A stretch of DNA of 33,652 nt from an uncultured Saprospiraceae bacterium (lineage in GTDB: Bacteria > Bacteroidota > Bacteroidia > Chitinophagales > Saprospiraceae), in contig CALCMJ010000066.1 in NCBI GenBank assembly GCA_937967615.1, positions 1 through 33,652 on the forward strand. Reading direction: 5' to 3'. The translations under genes and the position numbers were made by a program. Below are positions 27,801 through 33,652 of this stretch, in pieces; position 1 is the first letter of the stretch, and the number at the start of each line of letters is the position of its first letter. The notes beneath the pieces were generated by a model. That model had not been told where the DNA came from. It made no database searches and saw only the letters and a list, made by a program, of their open reading frames with translations.

Positions 27801-28124
27801 AATCCATGCGAAAGATACTTTGAAGGGGAGGTGCAAGATTATGCAGTATTATTGGATGGTGAATTAAGCACAGAAACTATTGAAACGATTATGCCAAAAC
27901 TATACCCCAATCCTGTTAAGGATATACTTAATATTGACCTATCAGAAACGAATTATGAAAAATACGCGGTTGAAATTTTAAATACTGAAGGAAAATCTAT
28001 TGTAAGAAAAGAATTTAATGAATCCAAGTTTACCTTGGATACTGGAACTTTAGAAAAGGGAGTTTATTTCATATCTATAAAAACAGAAGAAAGAGTGTTT
28101 TCAGAGTTGTTTTTCAAATCTTAG
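24876..28124 (+). CDS. T9SS-secreted protein with four six-cysteine PPC-like repeats and GEVED domains
   Basis: I start this at ATG 24876 (1082 aa) because the TTG at 24867 only adds three residues before a good signal peptide (LLTFVLLVSTFHYSTGQ). Four repeats of about 127-130 residues follow (23-149, about 158-284, about 289-416, about 421-550). Each has the same six cysteines: DC(S/G), ECGD-like, YCG-like, DC-x(3-4)-C, and a final C after the last strand. Shared strands are GDEDF and GxYxIVVD, and the layout resembles pre-peptidase C-terminal (PPC) domains. A degenerate fifth unit is followed by two GEVED-like modules (VFVDHNEDGNFEDTELEFF; then RIWIDINKDDIYQTDELVF with GEVQDYAV near 984). 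A type A T9SS sorting domain from about 1008 has LYPNPVKDILNID and EKGVYFISIKT. It should be surface-attached. Last gene of the operon; a strong hairpin follows. Confidence 0.9.
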   Translation: MRTLLTFVLLVSTFHYSTGQFNCSENIVLHCNDIVMESTIDGIDQEQNYCNFDVFEQGGNEQIFNLHVPYFTSINFTLEITPNPDFNLNIIILSADCNVDECIAAEIGVTPGDEDFTIELLAGNYFVVVDGEYFGGAPANSDFTLGVECFDVIETIPCANSTGPILDCGDSVVGSLGIIAGIVQNNLSSYCGTNNQHAFEDHYIFYNNIWTELEIQATSSDFDVNVFLLNSCDPNDCVSGFNGNTTGNELASVIIPPGNYTIIVDGSTLEALTPEGNYTLTLNCLNQELDCSSPIFMECNASYSGTTEDIGSIQNNTTSWCGKNGYIGYEDTYEIVIEEEILVNFVLTLDSGSGNHDIYITKDCDDQDCVPDEFGQIDYGATPGDEDFNFLFQPGVYFVHVDTEDGFGTYTLTLSCSEELDCSKALTIECGDVVSNKTEMLSVGQTNVMDYCQSGFGDEIGYEQIYKLELTVPRLVDIKAFALTGGLNIDVFILTDCSDRTSCLLGDTGGEIAGYNSGDEDFSVYLESGTYYIIVDSRDSRGAFQLSIGCNILDCSNIETLVPNTLTFRNSSGSNYQNSVTQFTCVNEAMVIPTPGNEIVYDLTENLGVSNVGVVQTYPVSYAQPVADIDLILLRSPCEVEDSICTMGQQFGDESESIGVNYNSGMKREYVIDSKANGGGEFFLLTWFTEAATNYQGALLNGSDNDARLVDFSVNCNPISVPGTNSGYNILTNDFVAAIKNENIPFTYNTSCNSCDAVDHLVIVFVDHNEDGNFEDTELEFFSRDANFNGNIKFSQPPHTPGIKTMRIIYMSSDVNNIVNRLRPYDLGNVSYELYGNAVDLPIHFFSHNSMPTCVSHGCGPWMEEIVLNGQIHQSANDYGYGDYTNVCLDVKQGNNNFSMQPFAQSTQPEQTGFYRIWIDINKDDIYQTDELVFNDPVFDGPHNFNADYTELGKTTMRVQYLSPCGTPGCTYPNPNPCERYFEGEVQDYAVLLDGELSTETIETIMPKLYPNPVKDILNIDLSETNYEKYAVEILNTEGKSIVRKEFNESKFTLDTGTLEKGVYFISIKTEERVFSELFFKS

Positions 28125-28139
28125 TTTGTATTTAATTAG

Positions 28140-28173
28140 CTGCCTGAAGTGATAGTGTCATTGCTTCAGGCAG
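28140..28173. terminator. Strong, probably bidirectional terminator
   Basis: CTGCCTGAAG (28140-28149) and CTTCAGGCAG (28164-28173) form a perfect 10-bp stem with a 14-nt loop. It lies between convergent genes, 15 bases after the T9SS cargo gene and 28 bases from the end of the minus-strand enzyme gene. TAATTTTCTTT follows on the plus strand, and an AATTAAATA stretch follows on the minus strand. Confidence 0.8.
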
Positions 28174-28201
28174 TAATTTTCTTTATGTTCCAAGTTTACA
28201 A

Positions 28202-28906
28202 TTATAAGTCTAGTATTATAGGGAGATGGTCACTTAACTCAATCCAGTTCTCATATTTACCAATACGACAATTAAAATTTGCTTGTAACAATGATGTAGA
28301 TAGAAAACAATAATCCATGTGATATCCCTTGTCTCTCTTTTTATACATAAAATATGTATCCTCTTTTTCATCACCTGCTTGCATGTTTCTTTGAAGATGG
28401 TAAGCGCTCACAATACTCTTATCGGCTAAATAATTTACTAGATCACTATGATTTCCGTGCTTCCGTTCCTTGTCCCATTGCACGTGACTGTTAAAATCTC
28501 CTATGAGAATTGTTGCTTCTTCAGAATAAGAGTAATACTGAATAGCCTGCCAGATTTGCCCAACATAACTTTTAGCACGATCATTTTCATGGGGCATTGC
28601 CCAAATATGAAAAAGCTGAATTGCACTTTTATTTATCTCAAGCTGATAAGGCAGAATATATCTAAATTCAGGATTATGGGTTTTTAAAAAATGTAGTTTA
28701 AATTCTGTGAAATTTAATACAGCTAAACCCTTATGAGGATTATCTCCATACCAATGTATTTCATTATACAATGAAGGGTCTATCGTTTCATTTAATCGAT
28801 CCGGATGTTCGCATTCTTGGATGAAAAGTAGATCAGGCTTTAAAGCAAAGATCCGCTCAAACTTTTTCCTAAATGCCATGTTACAGTTCCAGGATATGAT
28901 CTTCAT
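28202..28906 (-). CDS. Endonuclease/exonuclease/phosphatase-family protein
   Basis: The 234-aa protein has the catalytic set of the EEP (DNase I-like, Mg-dependent phosphoesterase) fold. Asn7 lies in SWNCN, Glu31 in FIQECE, Asp137 and Asn139 in IGDFNSH, Asp198 in HMDYCFL, and Asp226-His227 at the end in ELSDHLPI. It has no signal peptide, so it is probably cytoplasmic. It is shorter than exonuclease III and lacks DNA-specific insertions I can recognise, so the substrate (nucleic acid, phospholipid or other phosphoester) cannot be assigned. Family relatives in Bacteroidota are usually annotated only as EEP domain proteins. It is convergent with the surface operon and divergent from the TonB receptor gene, so it seems to be a single-gene unit. 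All catalytic residues are present and it appears intact. Confidence 0.9.
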   Translation of the reverse strand: MKIISWNCNMAFRKKFERIFALKPDLLFIQECEHPDRLNETIDPSLYNEIHWYGDNPHKGLAVLNFTEFKLHFLKTHNPEFRYILPYQLEINKSAIQLFHIWAMPHENDRAKSYVGQIWQAIQYYSYSEEATILIGDFNSHVQWDKERKHGNHSDLVNYLADKSIVSAYHLQRNMQAGDEKEDTYFMYKKRDKGYHMDYCFLSTSLLQANFNCRIGKYENWIELSDHLPIILDL

Positions 28907-29027
28907 AATTCAATAAACAAAAGATTTGTATAGGAAATTACAGTTCACAGTCATTATTCTACAGCTCATGAGAATTGTCTTTTAAACTAGCTTAATACGA
29001 GTGATATTCATACTATAAACTAATAAA
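28907..29027. promoter_or_regulatory. Divergent promoter region between EEP gene and TonB-dependent receptor gene
   Basis: These 121 AT-rich bases separate two divergently transcribed genes and must carry both promoters. I find no TAnnTTTG box of good quality and no clear operator. Confidence 0.4.
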
Positions 29028-31490
29028 ATGAATTCAACAGATATAAAACAACTAAGACAAAGAGGATTATTTCTTGAAGGAAAACTAAAATCTTTTTTAC
29101 TAGCTATCAACATATTGCTTTTATCTTCTTTCAGTGCGTTTGCACAATCGAATGGTCAGACCGTGAAGGGTTTGGTAATTGATCAGCAATCAGAGATGCC
29201 ATTGATAGGAGCCACAATTATTATTATCACTGATGAGAGCGGTCTGGGATCAACTTCCGATATAGATGGGGAGTTCCAGATCGCCTCTGTTCCTTTAGGT
29301 AGACAATCGTTTGAAGTCAGTTATTTGGGCTATGAATCAGTAATCGTTCCTAATGTGGAAGTTACTGCTGGAAAAGAAGTGTATTTGAATATTGCTATGC
29401 AGGAATCTTTAGTAAGCTTAGATGAGGTTGTTATTACGGCTGAGATTGATAAGGACAGAAGTATAAATGAAATGGCGACAGTATCATCCAGACAATTCAG
29501 TATGGAAGAAGTAAATCGCTTTTCTGGTGGTCGATCAGACGTAGGGCGTCTTGCTGGAAATTTTGCAGGTGTAAGTACTGCAGATGATAGTAGGAATGAT
29601 ATCGTAATTAGAGGGAATAGTCCTACGGGTTTACTTTGGAGATTGGAGGGAATTCCTATTCCTTCTCCTAACCATTTTTCAACAGTAGGAACAACAGGTG
29701 GTCCAGTCAGCGCATTGAATCCTAACTTATTAAAGAATTCAGATTTTCTTACTTCTGCCTTTCCTTCTGAATATGGCAACGCACTCTCTGGAGTTTTTGA
29801 TTTAGGATTTAGAAGTGGCAACAAAGACAAAAACGAATACAGTTTTCAATTGGGTGCAATAACAGGATTTGAAGGTATGGTAGAAGGACCTATGTTTAAA
29901 GAAAATGGTGGAAGCTTTTTAGTCGCAGGACGGTATTCATTTGTAGGGATTGCACAGGCTATAGGATTGGACATTGGCACAAATGCTGTTCCTAATTATT
30001 ATGACCTATCTTTTAAACTTGATTTTGGAAGGTCTGCTTTAGGGAATGTCATTTTGTTTGGCGTAGGAGGCCGCAGTGATATTGAATTTTTAAGAGAGGA
30101 AGTAGACGAGACAGATCTCTTTGCAGCGGATGATGAAGATTCTGGCGCTGATTCACAATTTGGCGTTGTAGGTTTAAAGCATAATTTAATGATTGGTGAT
30201 AATAGCTACTTAAGAACAGTTATAGCTGCATCAGGAAATTCTGTTGCTTTTCAAAGAGATCGCTACTATCAGTTTGATACAGAAGTAAAAGCACCGTTTG
30301 TAGTTGGTGATGATGCACTAGGAAGATATTCTGTTTCTAGTTATTTCAATACAAAACACAGCAGTCGCTTTACCTCAAGAATTGGATTTTTAGCTGAACG
30401 TGTTTCCGCCAGCCTTAGTTTTCAAAGTGCTGAGCTTGCAGATGATATTGATAGCAATGGCATTTATGAGCTAAGAGAAATATATGATTTTCAAGAAAGT
30501 ACTTTGTTATTGCAGCCATTTGCACAGGGTTCTTATCGGATAAATGAGAAGTTGACCTTCAATCTTGGAGTGCATGGGATGTATTATGATCTCAATGGAC
30601 AAACAGCGATTGAGCCTAGAGCTGCTCTCCAATGGCAGTTAGCAGAAAAGCATAAAATAAATTTGGGTTTTGGTTTACATAATCAAACACAGCCTATTCC
30701 TATCCAAATCACCAGCAAGGTGAATATGGAAACATCAGAAACTACGTATCCAAATAGAGAATTGGATTTTAGTAAGTCAAATCAGTTTGTGCTAGGACAT
30801 GATTTTAGGATAAACAAAAGCTGGAGATCAAAAATAGAACTGTACTATCAGGATGTTTCAAATGTTCCTGTTGAACGCGAAGCAAGTAGCTTTTCTGTTC
30901 TAAATGTGGGTGCAGACTTTGGTTTTCCAGTAGATAAAGATGATTTAGTGAATGAAGGCACAGGAAGGAATATGGGACTTGAACTTACTCTTGAAAAGTT
31001 TTTTGATAAAGGATATTATACCTTATTAACAGGATCAATATTTGATTCAAAATATGAGGGTAGCGATGGCATTGAAAGAAATACTGCCTTTAACAATAAG
31101 TATGTCTTAAATGCACTCGCTGGGAAAGAATTTAAATGGGGTGGTAATGGACAACATAGAATCACTTTTGATACAAAAATCACAAATGCAGGAGGAAGAT
31201 ATTATACTCCAGTTGATCTGCCTGCTTCTATGGTGGACGGAGTTCAGATGTTTCAGGAAGAAATTGCCTTCAGTGAGCAACACAGTTCTTATTTTAGATG
31301 GGATGTCAAAATGGGGATTAAGATGAATAATGAAAAACGTGGGTTTTCGCAAGCGCTTTACTTTGATATCCAGAACGTGACAAATTCTGAGAATATATTT
31401 GCCAAAAGATATAATAGGCAAACAAATGAAGTGAATGATGTTTTTCAGATTGGTTTCTTTCCTAATTTCATGTATAAGATTGAATTCTAA
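29028..31490 (+). CDS. TonB-dependent receptor with CarboxypepD-like N-terminal domain
   Basis: This 820-aa outer-membrane receptor has a signal peptide that sits unusually far in (SFLLAINILLLSSFSAFAQ, ending near residue 40) after a charged lead (IKQLRQRGLFLEGKLK). A carboxypeptidase-regulatory-like domain spans about 43-130 (VKGLVIDQQSEMPLIGATIII, SDIDGEFQIASVPLG, FEVSYLGYES). LDEVVITAEID introduces a plug (about 145-270, with DIVIRGNSPTGLLWRLEGIPIPSPNHFS and AFPSEYGNALSGVFD). The remaining residues are beta-barrel strands with typical blocks such as KINLGFGLHNQTQP and RITFDTKITNAGGRYYTP. No SusD-like partner follows. Instead a LytS/LytTR pair starts 54 bases downstream, perhaps in the same message, which may tie receptor expression to that pair. 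The substrate is unknown. Intact. Confidence 0.92.
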   Translation: MNSTDIKQLRQRGLFLEGKLKSFLLAINILLLSSFSAFAQSNGQTVKGLVIDQQSEMPLIGATIIIITDESGLGSTSDIDGEFQIASVPLGRQSFEVSYLGYESVIVPNVEVTAGKEVYLNIAMQESLVSLDEVVITAEIDKDRSINEMATVSSRQFSMEEVNRFSGGRSDVGRLAGNFAGVSTADDSRNDIVIRGNSPTGLLWRLEGIPIPSPNHFSTVGTTGGPVSALNPNLLKNSDFLTSAFPSEYGNALSGVFDLGFRSGNKDKNEYSFQLGAITGFEGMVEGPMFKENGGSFLVAGRYSFVGIAQAIGLDIGTNAVPNYYDLSFKLDFGRSALGNVILFGVGGRSDIEFLREEVDETDLFAADDEDSGADSQFGVVGLKHNLMIGDNSYLRTVIAASGNSVAFQRDRYYQFDTEVKAPFVVGDDALGRYSVSSYFNTKHSSRFTSRIGFLAERVSASLSFQSAELADDIDSNGIYELREIYDFQESTLLLQPFAQGSYRINEKLTFNLGVHGMYYDLNGQTAIEPRAALQWQLAEKHKINLGFGLHNQTQPIPIQITSKVNMETSETTYPNRELDFSKSNQFVLGHDFRINKSWRSKIELYYQDVSNVPVEREASSFSVLNVGADFGFPVDKDDLVNEGTGRNMGLELTLEKFFDKGYYTLLTGSIFDSKYEGSDGIERNTAFNNKYVLNALAGKEFKWGGNGQHRITFDTKITNAGGRYYTPVDLPASMVDGVQMFQEEIAFSEQHSSYFRWDVKMGIKMNNEKRGFSQALYFDIQNVTNSENIFAKRYNRQTNEVNDVFQIGFFPNFMYKIEF

Positions 31491-31544
31491 ATTATAGCAT
31501 TCTAATGCCCACAAGTAGAATACTCTGTTTAAATTTATAGATAA

Positions 31545-32585
31545 TTGAAAGGGACTAAAGATATATATGGATTTGATGATACGTGGCTCGTACTACTGGG
31601 TATACCTTTTGTTTCCGTCTATGCTACAATTATGATATTCGGGGTAGATGGACTCATGAATTCTAAAGGGTCTTGTTTAGCGGCTTGTTTGATGTTCACT
31701 GCAGGATATTGGTTAGGCTTTAGGTATATTCAAAAAAATTACCACAAAAAGTATCCTGGATATGAGTTCACAACTGCTAGACTGATCTATATAGGATCCA
31801 GGATGCTGCTCATGTTTATAGCTATAAAAGTTATAGTGGGCTACTTAGTGCATTCATTATTACCAGACCATACGAATTTTTGGCGTGGAGGTGAAGAAGG
31901 AATTGAGACCACATTGATTTCTATACTACTCATTTCGCTTTTCTTTTTTGTGTATGAAGGTATATACTATTTAAATAGATCCAAAAGCATTGAATTGGAA
32001 AAGAAGCAACTGGAACAAATTACTGCGGAACAAAAACTGAGTACACTTAAGAATCAGGTAAACCCACACTTCTTATTTAATAGTCTTAATACGCTTGTTA
32101 CTATTATACCAGAAGAACCTGACCTTGCGATTGAGTTTGTACAACAGATGTCAAAAACGTACAGAAATATTTTAGAATATCGAGATGAAAAACTAGTTAC
32201 TATTGAGCAAGAATTGACTGCACTTGATTCCTATATCTATTTATTAAAGACCCGCTTTCAAGGAAAAATACATATCTACAATACCATTGATAAAGAGCAG
32301 TATGATAACTTTATTCTCCCTCTTTCATTACAGATCCTCATTGAGAATGCGGTAAAACATAATATTACATCGCAAACCAAACCCTTGAAAATTGAACTGA
32401 CTTCGAGCGATACACATATTCATGTAAAAAATAATTTGCAGAAAAAAAATCAACAATATAATTCCACAAAGATGGGTCTTGCAAATATTAAATCTAGATA
32501 TAATTTACTTGTAGATAAGGAAATTATTATTCAGGAGACAGAAGAAGAATTTATTGTGAGTTTACCTATAATTAAATCCAAATAG
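31545..32585 (+). CDS. LytS-type membrane sensor histidine kinase, probable TTG start
   Basis: This 346-aa kinase has four hydrophobic segments at about 12-32, 43-62, 82-107 and 119-143, then a short coiled region (LEKKQLEQITAEQKL). A His_kinase domain (PF06580) has phospho-acceptor His175 in NQVNPHFLFNSLNTL, N box ILIENAVKHN, and a short C-terminal ATPase part with GLANIKSRYNLL. The G1 box is weakly formed (HVKNNLQKK), as is common in this family. A stop codon lies directly before TTG 31545, and the next in-frame ATG is inside the first membrane helix, so TTG is the most likely start. It abuts the response regulator: the kinase stop is directly followed by the regulator ATG. The membrane domain is too short to assign a signal. 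Confidence 0.9.
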   Translation: MKGTKDIYGFDDTWLVLLGIPFVSVYATIMIFGVDGLMNSKGSCLAACLMFTAGYWLGFRYIQKNYHKKYPGYEFTTARLIYIGSRMLLMFIAIKVIVGYLVHSLLPDHTNFWRGGEEGIETTLISILLISLFFFVYEGIYYLNRSKSIELEKKQLEQITAEQKLSTLKNQVNPHFLFNSLNTLVTIIPEEPDLAIEFVQQMSKTYRNILEYRDEKLVTIEQELTALDSYIYLLKTRFQGKIHIYNTIDKEQYDNFILPLSLQILIENAVKHNITSQTKPLKIELTSSDTHIHVKNNLQKKNQQYNSTKMGLANIKSRYNLLVDKEIIIQETEEEFIVSLPIIKSK

Positions 32586-33347
32586 ATGCGTATTCTGATT
32601 ATAGAAGATGAATTTTATGCTGCCAAACGTTTGAAAGGGATGATCCTTGAAGAATTACCGGATGCAATCATTTTGGAAGTCCTAGATTCCGTGGAAGATT
32701 CTATAAAATGGTTTGCCTCCCACGTTGAACCCAATCTCATTTTTTGTGATATCCAATTGGCAGACGGTTTAAGTTTTCAAATTTTTGAACAAATTCAAGT
32801 CAAATGTCCAATCATCTTTACAACTGCATATGATGATTACGCCTTGAATGCATTTAAAGTAAATAGTATTGATTATCTATTAAAGCCCATTGAAAAAGAA
32901 GCAATGCAAAAGGCAATTCGCAAATACCAAGAATTTTTCCCTACAGCTGCCTCGTCAGATTTTAATTGGTCTAGTATTACAAAAGAAATGTTTAATCCAA
33001 AGAGCCAGTATAAGCAAAGGTTTTTAATAAAGTCTGGAAATGCATATACCTACTTAAATAGTTCAGAGATTAGACTCTTGTATTCTGAAGATGGCCTGAG
33101 TTTTTCATTAGATAAGAATAACAAAAAACAACATATAGACAAGACCTTGGATAGCGTAGAAAAAGAATTGGATCCCAATCAGTTTTTTAGAATTAATCGC
33201 AAACATATAGTGTCTTTAGATGCAGTCAAGAAAGCACATAACTACCTTAATAGTAGGTTAAAGCTAGAGCTTGATATTACGAGCGATGAAGAGCTTATTG
33301 TAAGTAGGGAAAAGGTTAGAGATTTTAAGTCTTGGTTGGATTCTTAA
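32586..33347 (+). CDS. LytTR-family response regulator, partner of the 346-aa kinase
   Basis: The 253-aa regulator has a receiver domain at 1-120 with the acidic pair in IIEDE (Glu7, Asp8, Glu9), phospho-acceptor Asp55 in FCDIQLADG, switch Thr80 in FTTAYDDYAL, and Lys100 in LLKPI. The LytTR DNA-binding domain occupies about 145-253 (FLIKSGNAYTYLNSSEIRLLYSEDG, HIDKTLDSVEKEL, FFRINRKHIVSLDAVKKAHNY, LIVSREKVRDFKSWL). All catalytic receiver positions are in place. The ATG directly follows the kinase stop with no gap, so the pair is translationally coupled. This is the second LytS/LytTR pair in the window. Its receptor-like neighbour is the TonB-dependent receptor upstream, and a lipoprotein gene follows after 131 bases. 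No LytTR binding repeat was identified by eye. Confidence 0.94.
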   Translation: MRILIIEDEFYAAKRLKGMILEELPDAIILEVLDSVEDSIKWFASHVEPNLIFCDIQLADGLSFQIFEQIQVKCPIIFTTAYDDYALNAFKVNSIDYLLKPIEKEAMQKAIRKYQEFFPTAASSDFNWSSITKEMFNPKSQYKQRFLIKSGNAYTYLNSSEIRLLYSEDGLSFSLDKNNKKQHIDKTLDSVEKELDPNQFFRINRKHIVSLDAVKKAHNYLNSRLKLELDITSDEELIVSREKVRDFKSWLDS

Positions 33348-33478
33348 CAGAATATCTCTTAAAAGTGTTATTAATTATAGATGCTTTATTTCTAATTAGT
33401 TCATTAAATTTAATTTACTTTTCAGCACATAGGGTAACAAGTCTATAACAATCTTGATATAGATAAAAACAAAGACCT

Positions 33479-33652
33479 ATGAAATCAATTTATCATGTGA
33501 ATAAATGCTGCAGTCTTTTACTCTTTGGCTTATTAATTTTAGGTTTAAGTAGTTGTAGTGTAACAATTCCTACAGTAGACACTGTAAAGCCAAATATCCG
33601 GTTTACAATTAAAGGACCAGGGCTTAATAAAGAAATGAACAATCCACCAACT
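33479..33652 (+). CDS. N-terminal part of a lipoprotein, cut by the window end
   Basis: An ATG at 33479 opens a frame that stays open to the last base (58 codons). It begins MKSIYHVNKCCSLLLFGLLI and has a lipobox LSSC with Cys26 as the probable lipidation site, then SVTIPTVDTVKPNIRFTIKGPG. This marks an exported lipoprotein whose body lies outside the window. The visible mature part has no family signature I recognise. It lies 131 bases after the LytTR regulator, on the same strand, with no strong terminator between them, so co-transcription or regulation by that pair is possible. Confidence 0.75.
   Translation, partial: MKSIYHVNKCCSLLLFGLLILGLSSCSVTIPTVDTVKPNIRFTIKGPGLNKEMNNPPT

Noticed and set aside
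29330-29830. 166-codon minus-strand frame
   Set aside because: Lies wholly inside the TonB-dependent receptor gene, whose frame encodes clear CarboxypepD and plug motifs; it is a shadow frame.
31107-31514. 135-codon minus-strand frame
   Set aside because: Antisense to the 3' part of the receptor gene, which has barrel-strand sequence in the plus frame; no recognisable protein features.
33348-33478. TAATTA inverted pair as a terminator after the second LytTR gene
   Set aside because: TAATTA is self-complementary and common in AT-rich DNA; the stem is six A/T pairs with no T tract.

Overview
The window looks like an AT-rich chromosomal stretch from a member of the Bacteroidota. The gene repertoire suggests a Saprospiria-like or flavobacterial-type lineage rather than a gut Bacteroides. 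The reasons are a type B (gliding-associated) and type A type IX secretion (T9SS) C-terminal sorting domains, two CarboxypepD-plug TonB-dependent receptors, two LytS/LytTR pairs, a DUF1080 lipoprotein beside a heme-binding CxxCH lipoprotein, a metal-type KdsA, and Bacteroidota-like TAnnTTTG promoter motifs. No rRNA, tRNA, CRISPR array, transposase or phage gene was seen.

Layout. (1) 1-870: the 3' end of a T9SS type B surface protein, an orphan 52-residue remnant of a type A sorting domain, then a structured, GC-richer intergenic element. (2) 871-3220: kdsA (Kdo/LPS synthesis) tightly coupled to a COG2509-type FAD dehydrogenase. (3) 3230-3670: a gene-poor stretch holding a minus-strand terminator and five copies of an AGGGTGT motif at roughly 19-20 bp multiples. 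(4) 3671-7365: divergent DUF1080 lipoprotein and propeller-cytochrome c lipoprotein. (5) 7629-10055: TonB-dependent receptor of the outer-membrane beta-barrel family 3 type. (6) 10157-10545: a decayed gene that keeps a start-like N-terminus and the C-terminal half of a cyclic-nucleotide-binding domain. (7) 10720-14749: a 1065-aa propeller sensor kinase and its LytTR regulator, separated by a terminator-like hairpin. (8) 14930-28124: four tightly packed genes that read as one operon and end at a strong hairpin at 28140. They encode an outer-membrane barrel, a 2043-aa surface giant, a fibronectin-III protein and a cysteine-patterned T9SS cargo protein. (9) 28202-28906: endonuclease/exonuclease/phosphatase-family enzyme on the minus strand. 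(10) 29028-33347: TonB-dependent receptor followed by a second LytS/LytTR pair. (11) 33479-end: start of a lipoprotein gene.

The most interesting unit is region 8 with region 7 just upstream. The four genes overlap or nearly touch, all four products carry export signals, and only the last has a T9SS sorting domain. A plausible reading (inference) is a regulated cell-surface assembly: the barrel in the outer membrane, the giant and FN3 proteins as a scaffold or appendage, and the six-cysteine-repeat protein as a T9SS-delivered exposed component. The function is unknown.
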